Source: Sclerotinia nivalis (Eukaryota; Ascomycota; Leotiomycetes; Helotiales; Sclerotiniaceae). From it: a stretch of 64,000 nucleotides of DNA. This document shows positions 23,997 through 35,700 of this stretch, piece by piece. The first letter of the stretch is position 1; the number at the start of each line of letters is the position of its first letter. A program made the translations under genes and the position numbers. Under the pieces are notes generated by a model that had not been told where the DNA came from, ran no database searches, and worked only from the letters and a program-made list of their open reading frames with translations. Location of the stretch: positions 1,240,001-1,304,000 of the forward strand of contig JAPEIS010000012.1 of assembly GCA_029531795.1 (NCBI GenBank), given 5' to 3'.

Positions 23997-26900
23997 ATGC
24001 CATCCTTTAAGCGTCGGCGAATTGGTTCTGCTGGGGGTTCTAATCGTCACCATTCCACCAGAGGACAATCGTCAAGGTTTCGGTCAAGCTCATCAAGAAC
24101 GAGCTCTGTTCCCCAAGGTGAGGATCGTTCGTCTTCAATGCAACCCCCTCCTGTTCCATTCAAAAATAGGATATCGATAAAATCAGCATCGTCACATGTC
24201 GCTGCACCGCCATCAGTGCAAGATGAGGACAGTAATCTTGAAGGTGGAGAGAATGAGTCGGATATTCAAGAACGGGAAAATGATGATTCGATGGACGAAA
24301 TTGTCATGGCTGTCGAATTGAAAGAGCGTGGCACCATTGGATGTGCATATTACATCGCGAGAGAAGAGAGATTGTGTATGATGACAGACATCAGTATGGC
24401 TGGACTTGACATGATTGACACTCTAAAAATTCATGTCGAGCCTACTGGTAGGGTCTCACGAGAAATCCTAGGTATCATTCATGCTGATATGCTACAGTAA
24501 TTTTGATAAGCACTCGGTGTGAAGAGGCACTAGAAGAACATCTCCAGAAAGACTCCAAGGGTATTGACAGAGGAGATGCAAGTAAGTCTTTTTAAAAGGG
24601 ATTACTTGCGCTGAGCTGACTTTGCAGGTGAAATATTTGGCTCATATATCCTCGATTCTCGACCGGCCGCGGAGTTTTATTATGAGACAGCGAAGAATAA
24701 ATTGGCCAGCTTAGATATCGGAGGCGCGAGAGACGCGGGCATGATGTTTGTCACTCCTGGTGACGATTTCGCTGGAGATCGCAACCATATCCAGGCAGAT
24801 TTAGGTTGCGCGAGTCGCCAAGGGAAATTGATGAGACTCGCAGGCTGGATCGACTTGGAGAGCAGAATCTCGGTAAGTTATACACCCTGATTTCTTCTCC
24901 CAATGGCATTCAACGGAAATTCAAACAAGTGGATGAAATTGACCTACTATGACCATTGGAATGAAAACTCTTAGTCACATATTAAAACACCATCGCACAG
25001 CTTTACTGACGAGCATATTTCTAGGTTGGCTGTGCCGGTGCAGTACTTAACTACCTTGGAAGACGACGAAGTGTAGATTACTTACCTAATGACGAGGCTG
25101 CATTGATTACATTCAGGATCCGCAACATTGAGATGTTTTCATTGACGGATATGATGTTCATAAACGCAGATACATTATCATCGCTTCAAATTATCCAGTC
25201 CGAGTCTCATCCGAACTCGCATATGCAAGGTCCGAATAAGTCAACTTCGGGATCAAAAGAGAGCTTATCCGTCTTTGGTCTATTCTATCATTTGGCTAGC
25301 ACGCCACAGGGTAAGCAAATACTTCGGAAGATGTTTTTGAGACCAAGTATAGATGTGTCGGTAATCGAGGAAAGACTCTGGACAATAAGTACTTTTCTAG
25401 TTCCCGAGAACCGACCACTATTACAGGAAATCCAGAAGAGTCTAAAGAGTATCAAAGATATCAGAACTGTGGTAATACATCTTCAGAAAGGTGTAAGTGG
25501 AGGCTCCGGTAAAGCAATAGCGGTCAAAAGTGGAATTTGGGGTAGCATTCGCTCCTTCTCCTTCCATTCCCTCAAGATACTTGAAACGTTGCGAAATTTG
25601 GCAGGCGATAAGACAGTGATCGCTGGCAAGGTGAGAATATCTGCAACTTCCAAATTAATTCTTACAAAAGCTGACCCAAGAGCCTAGCTCCTCAACGAAA
25701 GTCGCCCTAATGACCTTCTTGGCATTGGCCAAATCATTACCGAGACGATAGACTTTGAAAGATCGGCCGAGCAACATCGTATCACGGTTAGGCAAGGCGT
25801 AGACCCTGAGCTGGACGAAATGAAAAGAACGTACGATGGCATAGAGAGTTTTCTTGCGGAAGTCCAGAGGAAAATGGCCGATGATATACCTGAATGGGCC
25901 CGCCAATATGTCGAAAATTGCATATACTTTCCACAGCTTGGTTTTTTGACGGTCGTACAGCTCGATCCCGAAACAGGCGAAGGAAAATACAAAGGCGAGG
26001 GGACGGAGGAAGATGAATGGACGCAGACTTTTGTCAGCGATGAGAAAGTCTATTACAAGAACAGGCGTATGAGGGAGATGGACGAGTACATTGGTGATAT
26101 GTATAGTTCGATTGCAGGTAAGTTGTTACTTAACCATTGTTGTGTAGCACGTACTTATTACTCCTGATTCGCTAGGCAGGGAGATCGAGATCATACATGG
26201 ACTTACTGTACGTGTACTGGAGCAAGAAAAGCTTCTCATCACCGTGTCAGATCGATGTGGTGAACTTGATAGCCTTGTTGCACTTGCTCTTGGGGCTATC
26301 AAATATCATTTCAACCCTCCAACTATCACGCAAGCCAACGTAATCGATATTAAAAGCGGACGACATCCACTTCAGGAGCTTACAGTCCCATCCTACGTCG
26401 CAAATGACTGTTATCTCGCAGGTGGATCAGGAAATGGCATTGGCATTGACCAACAGTTTTCTTCAGATACCATCCAAGAGTCAAAAGATATCGAAGGTCC
26501 GAGTATGCTCCTTATGACCGGCCCAAACTATTCCGGAAAGAGTGTCTATCTCAAGCAAACCGCTCTGATTGTTTACTTGGCCCACATTGGCAGTTATGTC
26601 CCTGCTGATAGGGCAGTTGTAGGTCTTACGGATAAGATCTTAACGCGGATCACCACTCGCGAAAGTGTTTCCCGAAACCAGAGCGCCTTCATGATTGACC
26701 TGCAACAGATAGCTCTCTGTACAACACTTGCAACTCACCGTAGCCTTGTGGTTATCGATGAGTTTGGTAAAGGCACCAATTCAACAGATGGGGTAGGCCT
26801 TGCTTGCGGCGTATTCGAATATTTTCTTGGGCTCGATTCTGATCGTCCAAAAGTACTCGGAGCAACCCATTTCCATGAAATTTTTGAGAATGGATTCTTG

Positions 26901-27296
26901 CCCCCAAGACCTGAATTGGCGTTTGGACATATGGAGGTTCACGTCAACAAAGAAGCTGACCTAGCTGATGACCAAGTCACATACCTATACAATTTTGTGT
27001 TGGGTAGAAGCACTTCAAGCTTTGGTACCTCTTGTGCTGCAATGAATGGAATTGACTCTGCTATTGTCGAAAGAGCCGAAGATTTAATATTATTAGCGGC
27101 TCGGGGAGAGGATCTAACGGAAGCTCTTGCGGCAAATATATCGAACAAGGACGCCCAAGACCTAGAGGATGCAGAAAATATTGGGAGACGCTTTTTCGAA
27201 CAAAACTTCCCTATGTCAGGAGGTAATAATACCGCCATCGACGTCCGAAGTATTCTTCGAAACATCCTAGATGTCGAGAGTGAGAGTGAAACGTGA
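23997..27296 (+). CDS. MSH5: Meiotic MutS homologue MSH5
   Basis: Six exons (23997-24447, 24498-24581, 24628-24872, 25025-25630, 25688-26117, 26176-27296) encode 978 residues, with every phase closing. Msh5 pairs with Msh4 as a clamp that stabilises crossover intermediates in meiosis in the nucleus, and it is not a mismatch-repair enzyme. The connector/lever region shows LQIIQSESHP and SKESLSVFGLFYHL, matching MSH5 more than MSH4. The ATPase domain has Walker A TGPNYSGKS (about 720-728), Walker B VVIDEFGKGTN with the MSH5-type FGKGTNxxDG, and ATHFHEIF. The N-terminal about 100 residues are Ser/Arg-rich and look disordered, and no mismatch-recognition F-x-E motif is seen, as expected. In exon 6 the TAG acceptor at 26174-26175 is used, because the later CAG breaks the frame. 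Confidence 0.95.
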
Positions 27297-28747
27297 AACA
27301 AGGTTTCGAAAATTCGGATGTGCAGGACCCATGTTGACCTTTCTCACTAATGTTCGAAATTACGTTGATCAAGTTGATCGCTCCAAATATAGCTCAAAAT
27401 TATGCAGTTGTCGCTTTAGTCCCAACTAAATCACTAAACCCCGCAGAGAGACACAATTTTTGTCTGATAGATGCAAGTTATGATTCAATCTTCAGATTGA
27501 TTTTGAGACATAAAAACTTAATATTTCAAACTTCAAATATATATGGAGTAAGGCATGGTGGGTGTCTGTTCGAACCCTTCAAGCCCACTTGCTGCTCTGG
27601 CAGGGCTGAAATGAAGCATTTGTCTTAATCTGTCATTTACTCTAGTACCAGGAAAAAATTCTATTAATTACTGGGTTATCTTCATTCGATTAAACATTCG
27701 ATCAATTCTTTTAGTTCAGAAATTATGACTATATATTCTTTAAAACAAGCTAGTCGACCGCCACAACCATGATACTCGTCTAGTTTCAGAACTGGCTACT
27801 ATGCCAGTGATACTGATACTCTGTGTCGTTTTCATCTATCTGAATGATTGTGAACGCGAGCCCCGCTAAAGAAACAGAATTATGATGCATACTTTTGTAA
27901 ATAAAGTTAGCAGAGACGAAGTCGTCTTTCTTCTTTTCGATGGGACGTGGTTGAGATTGCAACGCGAATACACTAATAGTTCACGCAGGGCTCGAGGGAT
28001 TAAGATTCTCACTCCTTTTTGGATATTGCGAAAATAGGATGAGGACAAAATATTCTTCAGATAGGATTTATGAAATGCAAAACTTGTTGTCCGATGAATG
28101 AGAGTTGGGCTTGGCTTCATTGTAGAGTCTGAGGGTAAAAGTACTCCTCATCGCGACTTGATCAGACCGTCTGTGCGAGATGTCAAGTAAGTAACGGCAT
28201 CTATGACTAGCCGCAGCGCTGTAACTCCCGGCGTCTATTATTCTTTAGATAGTTGCTAGCAGGGAGGCTTGATGAATATGCATAAATCCTCTCCTACAGC
28301 TCGTTTTCTCTCGTTGCGTTGATCTCTAAGAATAGAACATTCAATTAATTTCAATATGGACGTGTGAGGAGGGGAAAAGTCACATTAATTCAGATGTCTC
28401 TAGCTGATCAATGCAGTACGTTGCGAGTTATGTGGATATCTTCTAGTGGACATTTGAAGTGTATGCTCTTTTTGGGATAATGAAGTTGCCGTTGCCAAGA
28501 AATTTGACAAGTTATAAGGCTGACTGTCATCACTGTTGTTCCCAATTCATTCTCACCATCATCCATTTATCCACTCAATTCCTAATCCAAAGCTGGTCTT
28601 TTTTCAAGCCTAATTTTTTCAAGCAGTTTTTTTCCAAAATTGATCTCCTTCAAAGCTGATCTTTTCCAAAACTGGTCTTTCAGTCCAAACATATCTCCTC
28701 GCCATACCCAATCTTCCTCAAGTTCAACATCGGCATCCAACTTCACA
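27297..28747. other. Intergenic, MSH5 3' end to secreted protein gene
   Basis: About 1.45 kb of AT-rich sequence. The part before 28748 is CT- and CAA-rich leader sequence. I found no other gene. Confidence 0.5.
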
Positions 28748-29434
28748 ATGCAACTGTCAAGCGCTTTCTTCTTGGCTCTTGCCATCGCCACCGTCTCTGG
28801 CTCAGCCGTTAGTTATCTCTTCTAGGTTCTTACCCAATCATCATCTCATCTAATAAATCCCAGGGTACCTCAGAAAGCAAAACCGCTTTAGGAGCTGCCA
28901 AACCCATAGGTATAGGAGCCGCCAGCGGAATAGGTGCAATTCCCGGCTTACGTGCTCGATTTGTACACGGTCCTTACCGCCGCAAGAATTCCTACGAGTC
29001 GACATATACAGAAGGAACAGGAGCTGCTAAGGCTACTGGCGGAGCAAACTCTGGTGAAGGCTACAGTTCTGGCAACGGTTCAGCCCAGCCCAGTGGATCG
29101 GGGGGGGAGGCACCGGCTGAGAGTAGTGTGGCTTCACCCTCGGGATGGACGGGAGGATTTGGAGGAAACACTACTAAAACAGCAGAAGCTGGCTCTGCTA
29201 CGGCGACTGGAACTGGAAATGCTGGCAACGGAGCCGCTTCTGCTTCGGGAGCTGGTGTTGCTTCTGCTACTTCCATTTCTCCAGGTTTGTTCTACCCTAT
29301 TTCGAAATCTTAGTATCTATCTCACTAACTCGGATGCATTAGCTATTCCCACTGGTGGCGCCGCATCTCTATCTAATAACGGAGGCACAGTCGCAGTTGC
29401 TGGTCTCAGTATGGCATTTGCCGTTTTTATGTAA
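28748..29434 (+). CDS. Secreted Gly/Ser/Ala-rich protein, probably GPI-anchored
   Basis: Exons 28748-28807, 28864-29284 and 29343-29434 encode 190 residues; the introns are 56 and 58 nt. The first exon is almost exactly a signal peptide (MQLSSAFFLALAIATVSGSA). The middle is low-complexity Gly/Ala/Ser/Thr with a short basic stretch (HGPYRRKNSYES). The C-terminus has small residues around SLSNNGG followed by a hydrophobic tail ending AVAGLSMAFAVFM, the shape of a GPI-attachment signal. It is likely a cell-wall or plasma-membrane surface protein. I do not recognise a family or enzymatic domain, and no cysteine framework such as CFEM is present. Confidence 0.8.
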
Positions 29435-29761
29435 AGGGCTTTGAACTTCTGTAGTGCTGTGACCTTGTATAAAATCAAGTTGGGTGTCGATATGGATGGA
29501 ACAAGATTGAGTGGTTTGGTATACCTTCCTGATATATATAGGGCGGCGTATCGGGCATTCTTTGAGCGGGTGGGTGGTTTTGGTTTTGGTATTTGTGGCT
29601 TGAGCTGGTCTTTGGTGGCAGACGAAATAATCACTCGTTCTTACTTTTGATGTATCAGAAGATTATTGTCGATAGGCACACGTATGGGGAAGGTGAAGCT
29701 TCAATAGTATATCTCGTGATAATTCGTATTGATTTGCCTAAAGAACTAGAACTATGGAAAC

Positions 29762-30108
29762 GTCGAACTATATAATTTGATTTGATTTGATATATTTATC
29801 GTCATAGGCCGTAGGCCACACGTGCTTGCACGTGTAAACCTTTGCCATCTATTCCAGTTTTTGGACAAATGACGCCCGGGGGAGGCCCCCAGGTGGTATG
29901 CTAGCTAGCTAGATTATATACATTTTCAGGGGTACTAGGGCAGGGTTTACATGATTGCCGTCGTATAATTGAGCAAAGCTTTTAAAGCTTGAGATGCATT
30001 CGTAGTCCGCTTCGTCTACTGGATCACTACCTCTTGATCCCTCTCCCGATCCCCTCATACAGTCGAACTATATAAAGTACGACCGAGGCACTAGCGTCAA
30101 CGCTAGTG
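29762..30108. repeat. Palindrome-dense segment flanked by 14-bp direct repeats, MITE-like
   Basis: GTCGAACTATATAA occurs at 29762-29775 and again at 30062-30075. In and beside this 300-bp interval are ACACGTGC-TT-GCACGTGT (29818-29835), GGGGG-AGG-CCCCC (29878-29890), AAGCTTT-T-AAAGCTT (29976-29990) and CACTAGCGT-CA-ACGCTAGTG (30089-30108). It may be an insertion relic. No ORF is present. Confidence 0.55.
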
Positions 30109-30482
30109 AATTCACGTGATGAATGATGAATATCTCAACAATTATAAAACTGATTGTTCTATTGTATGATTGGAAGGACCTGTTTTGACATGAATATCCA
30201 GAAATGTTTGAGTGTGAGCAGAGATTTTGATCTGCGGATGTTTCTGTCATCGCTTGCCATTCTTGTTGAGAGTGTTTGGGACTGAGGATTTGTTCTGTGT
30301 TTCGTTTCTTTGAAGAAAGTAGTCCGGTTTCTTTTCTTTCACTCATTGGAAACCTGACAGAAGTGATAGAATGAGATACTCATTTCTGGGGGACAGGGTG
30401 CCCCAAAGCTCCGCCTGCAATGCAATAAAGGAGGCTCTTGGATCTATTGGCAATTGTGTTTATTTCGAACGTTGTATTTGTT

Positions 30483-30554
30483 TCATTTTAAATGTCAGGT
30501 CCATTTCAAATATCAAGCCTATTTCAAATATCAAATCCATTTCGAATATCGACT
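30483..30554. repeat. 18-nt minisatellite, four units
   Basis: Four imperfect units of the form CCATTTCAAATATCAAGC run head to tail. The period equals that of the array at 17877-18060 and the two share ATTTCAAATA. Confidence 0.85.
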
Positions 30555-31063
30555 AAGTACTTGAAATGTTAAGTCTGAATTGAACCCTTAGATACACTGC
30601 CCCAGGATTCGAAATACCCAGGAAGATATGTCGGCTACAATACTTTACATTGCGGTTTGGCGTTCCATTCATTTTTTTACCTCGCCGCCCGAATTTTATC
30701 CAAATGCTCAAGCTTGTCGGCAGCAAAATATCCCCTCACATCAAACTGTATTTGTCCACTGTGTAGATTGGAAAGAATGGAAAAATTTCCAGGTCCGAAA
30801 GGAATAGGGGCGATTTGTAAATTATCTGAGGAAGAAGGAAGAAGACCTCTGGATGTTGAAAAGTAAGATTGAAAATGACTTGAGAGTGGATCCCACATTG
30901 GGAAGACGGGGGATGATGAGTCTTCACCGGTCAAATAGTCATGACTCACCGGGCTTTATGTCGCTGTGTATGCACTCCCTTGCAGTGTAAACGCAGTCAT
31001 TTTTACTGAGAAAAAAAGAGATATTATTGAATGTTTTCCTGTGAGGGACAATGAGATCTCCCA

Positions 31064-31108
31064 TTCAATATCTCTCATTGTCAATATCTCTCAATGAGAG
31101 ATATTGAA
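31064..31108. repeat. Perfect 17-bp inverted repeat with 11-nt loop
   Basis: TTCAATATCTCTCATTG (31064-31080) is followed by an 11-nt loop that itself repeats TCAATATCTCT, and then by the exact reverse complement (31092-31108). Confidence 0.92.
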
Positions 31109-32212
31109 AGCCTTCCTTGGCATAATATTTTTATCTTTTCGGCCGAAATTCTGTACAGGGAACTTTAGATTTCCTTCGGCAAGCCATACCGGTAATGCAT
31201 AATGACATTGAACACTTGTGCTGACGTGCGCTGAGATAGGACTTTAGCCTCTGACATTTTGTAAAATTGAAATGGCTACTGTATCTCCAAAAAAACCATG
31301 GCCGAGAGAATACGTGATCATTGAGGGAATTGTTGCGTTGCAGTGGATATGTTTATATGTTGCATTTCTCATCAATCGTTAACCCGCAACATCCGCAGTG
31401 CAATGCGGGAGATGATAAAGCAAAGTTGGAAAAATGAGAAGTTCAGAAACGAACCTGAGGTTGTAATAAGAATTTTCATATCCACTTATAAAATGAAGGG
31501 GTCCCAGGTAAATAGCTTCGGCTGGCCGAACTTGGCGTTGGTATATCCGGGTCCTCGCTTACGATAGGCTATGTATTCGTAATAGCCTTGGATATATCTT
31601 TCCATCTTTGAAATAAAAAGCCCGATTCGGAATTAGGAATTAGATTTAGATTATTTCCGTAGGTACATGGCGGCCGAAAGAATTTGGATGATTGTCTTTC
31701 CAAGGATGAAAAGAGTGACTCCTACTCAATCGAGTTAATCCATCAGCAAATAATCTGATAGAAATTAGATGCGGATTTCTGATTTCCAATCTCATTGCAG
31801 ATCTTCAGGGCAAGACAAGATTGCTACAAAGAGAAGATAAGAATATCTTAGGTGGATCTTCGCCTGAGGATTGTTCGCTTACTAGCTTTGTCTTAGTTCC
31901 TTTAAGGTTATCACAGTCACCGCTTTCATCTCCCAACAAACGGGTGAGGAAGCTCCTTTTTTTTCACACTAGAGCCTCGACTAGTGGCTAAGATGCCCAC
32001 TAGAAAAACGGTAACTCTTTCATCATACACCGGGGCTGCCACTGTGTCATGGTAGCTTGGGAGCTTATCGTCATCGCTCAAGCCGTCAACCTCATTCATT
32101 TATACCATGCGCTCAGCCTTCATCTTGAATCCACTCTTTCCATTCCTGAATGAGCCAGCCCACTATTCTGACTATTTAGCATTCTAGTACAGAGTATAAA
32201 ATGAAATACCTT

Positions 32213-32309
32213 ATTCATTTGAAGAGTTCATACAAGGGTAGCAGGGGTTCTTGATTTTAGGGACATCTTAAGCATCCCTGCCAGGATTGTCCGAACTCTT
32301 CAGATGAAT
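32213..32309. repeat. Imperfect long hairpin upstream of ABC transporter
   Basis: ATTCATTTGAAGAGTTC and GAACTCTTCAGATGAAT pair at 16 of 17 positions. Further inside, ACAA pairs with TTGT and GCAGGG with CCCTGC. It is about 430 bp before the transporter start. Confidence 0.8.
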
Positions 32310-32738
32310 ATGGTAGATTCTGTTGTGTATGAAATCCATCTTTTGTTATTTCTTTGATTGATAAGCTGGGTAAAGATCAGAAGCAAAAAATATGCACCCC
32401 ACCACCACATCTAGAATCTAATACTGTCCCCGCTGATCTCATTCCACGGCACTCTTCCGTGGAGACTAAGCATGCATGAGGACCGCTTGGCAGTGACAAG
32501 AGTACCCCTAATTATCCTCCTCGAATAATTTTCATTCATCGATTTGTAATCTTTCTCAATATCTGAAGCTAATAGTGGACGCTTCACTAGCACTAGCTCC
32601 CTAACATACTTCCACATGTATTTCTAAGCGTCCTTCTTTTTTTAGCATATATATTCAGCCTGTTCAAGTTTAAATTTTCGTTTTGTAAACTTTCCACTCC
32701 ATCTTAGTCACGGCAATTTGCGTGCAACCACTTTCAAA

Positions 32739-35700
32739 ATGTTTGACACACATGCTGAGAGGATGTACGCAGAGAGAGCGGCGGATGGTCGTGAAGGAGC
32801 TCAAATTCCATTGCATTCGGATAATTATCGCGGAGAAGTCGTTCCACCAGAAGAACGCTCGTCCTCCGAGGGTGAGAGAAACAATGATGGAACATGGGGA
32901 GAACATGACCAAGGCGGACCAGTCGATCGCTCAGCTGCTATGCAAGACTACGAACAACTGCGTCAGCAACTCACACATTTATCGAGAACCCGTTCGCAAA
33001 AGAGTGTCGGTACTGCCCGAAGACCTTCGGCGCTGAAGAAAATCGTGACTAACGCTAGTCAACGCTCACGAACGACTGCCGGTGAGGATATAGAGGCGCA
33101 AGAAGGGGAAGGAAAGCTCGAAGAAGAAGAAAAGCTCGAAGAAGAAGAAAAGCTCGAAGAAAATGAAGACACCGCGGCTGAGGATGAGGATGAGGATGAA
33201 TTCGTACTGGGTGACTTCCTCAAAGATGGTCATTTTGAGAAGCGAAACACGAGAGGAAGTGCTAAAAAGGTTGGTGTGATATACAAGAACTTGACTGTAC
33301 AGGGGGTTGGAGCAACTTCAACTTATGTCAAGACTCTCCCGTCTGCTATTATGGGTGTAAGTAATTGTCTGTTCCAAATTCACACAATGTCCCAGGCTAA
33401 TCTATACAATGTAGACTTTCGGACCCGACTTATACAAGCTGTTGGCGCGGTTTATTCCTGCACTCCCTAAACCTGGATCCCATGGCCAGAGACGAGATTT
33501 GATCCACGATTTTACCGGTTGTGTACGTGATGGAGAGATGCTTCTGGTCTTGGGTAGACCTGGCTCTGGATGCAGCACATTCCTTAAAGCTATTTCGAAC
33601 AAGAGGGGTGATTATGCTGCTGTCAATGGAGAAGTCTCATACGGAGGTATTTCTGCTGAAGAACAAGCCAAGCACTATCGAGGAGAGGTCAATTACAACG
33701 AAGAAGATGATCAGCACTTCCCGAGCCTTACGGTTGAACAAACTTTGGACTTCTCACTTCTAAACAAGACGAAAAAGCATGAAAAGGGAGATATTCCCAC
33801 GATAATTACAGCGCTCCTGAAGATGTTTGGTATATCTCACACGCGTCATACCCTAGTTGGAGATGTGAGTTCTCACCTCTTTCCGATTGTGATTATAGGA
33901 AATAGCTTCTAACACTTTTGTAGGCCTTCGTTCGAGGTGTTTCTGGTGGCGAGCGGAAGCGAGTTTCTATTGCGGAGACACTTGCTACCAAGAGCACAGT
34001 CGTTTCTTGGGACAATTCTACCCGTGGACTTGATGCGTCGACTGCATTAGACTATGCCAATTCCCTAAGAGTAATGACCGATATCAGTAACAGAACAACT
34101 CTTGTCACCCTCTATCAAGCCGGAGAGCAAATATACGAGCTCATGGATAAGGTACTAGTGATTGATGAGGGAAGGATGGTATATTCAGGACCAGCAGGTG
34201 ACGCCAAGAACTACTTCGAGAGAATAGGATATTATTGCCCACCGAGACAGACTACCGCAGATTTCCTGACAGCTTGCACGGATCCAGCCGAACGCCGGTT
34301 TCAAAAAGACTTCAGCGGTCCTATTCCGAAAGGCCCTATTGAGCTTGAAAAAGCATTCAGAGAAAGCGAAGATTACAAGCTACTTTTGGAAGATGTTGGG
34401 TCTTATGAAAGGATGCTACATGAAACCGACCACGCGGATGCACGACAATTCAAGGCCTCCGTGGAAGAGACAAAATCCAAGACTGTTGGTTCCCGGTCAC
34501 CTTACACAGTCTCTTTCTTTCGTCAAGTCCTTGCTTGCACAAAACGCGAGATTCAATTGACTCTTGGAGACATGACAACTCTGTACACCAAATTCTTTAT
34601 TATCATTTCCAACAGTTTAATTGTCGGTTCCTTATTTTACGGGCAATCAGACAACACACTAGGAAACTTCTCTCGGGGTGGTACTCTCTTTTTCTCCATT
34701 CTCTTCTTGGGATGGCTTCAGCTATCTGAACTGATGAAGGCAGTCGGTGGTAGACCTATCATCGCCAGACACAAAGATTATGCTTTCTACCGTCCATCAG
34801 CCGTTGTAGTTGCTCGAGTGGTTCAAGATCTCCCGCTGCTACTGCTACAGGTTGTCCCGTTTTCTATTGTAGTGGTACGTATTTGGACATTCGTAGCTGT
34901 GCGGAAATTATACTAACAATCATAGTATTTCATCACCGGACTTGACGTGGATGCTGGAAAATACTTCATCTATGTCCTGTTCATCTACCTTACGACATTT
35001 TGCATCACTTCTTTATATCGTATGTTTGCCGCACTCTCGCCATCGATTGATGATGCTGTTAGGTTTTCGGGTATTGGACTGAACCTTTTGATGTAAGTCG
35101 CACTCATGTTTTTCCGATGACCCCTGTTGACAACTTAAAGTATTTACACCGGATACGTAATTCCTAAACCACAATTAGTATCTGACTATATTTGGTTTGG
35201 ATGGCTTTACTATGTCAATCCTCTATCATACTCATTCGAAGCCGTCATATCAGACGAATTCTACAACAAGAATATCTCTTGCGCTCCGGAACAAACCGTT
35301 CCCAGTGGTCCAGGCTATACGAATTCCGAATTTCAGGGCTGTGCTTCTACCGGTGCTGAGGTCGGAAGCTTGAGTATATCAGGATCTAGATATCTTGAAG
35401 AAAGTTTCAATTACACAAGGTCGCATCTTTGGAGAAATTTTGGTGTCGGTTAGTATTAGTAATCTTTCGTTTAACGTTCCGTACGTTCCGGTATCTAACG
35501 AGTCCCAGTTATTGCTTGGACTGTCCTCTATATCCTCGTCACTGCTATTGCCACTGAAGTGTTTGATTTCACTGCTGGTGGTGGTGGTGCACTCGAATTC
35601 AAGCGTTCTAAGGCTGCAAAGAATAAGGTCAAAGCAGAAAATGCTACACCCGACGAAGAAAATTCCCCGTCTTCTGCCAGTCCACTTCCTACAAGCGGCG

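Larger units (their letters stand above)
29435..32738. other. Long intergenic region upstream of the ABC transporter, rich in palindromes
   Basis: About 3.3 kb without a recognisable gene. It holds a palindrome-dense segment (29762-30108), an 18-nt minisatellite (30483-30554), a 17-bp inverted repeat (31064-31108) and an imperfect hairpin of about 97 bp (32213-32309). The final part is the ABC transporter promoter and leader. Confidence 0.6.
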
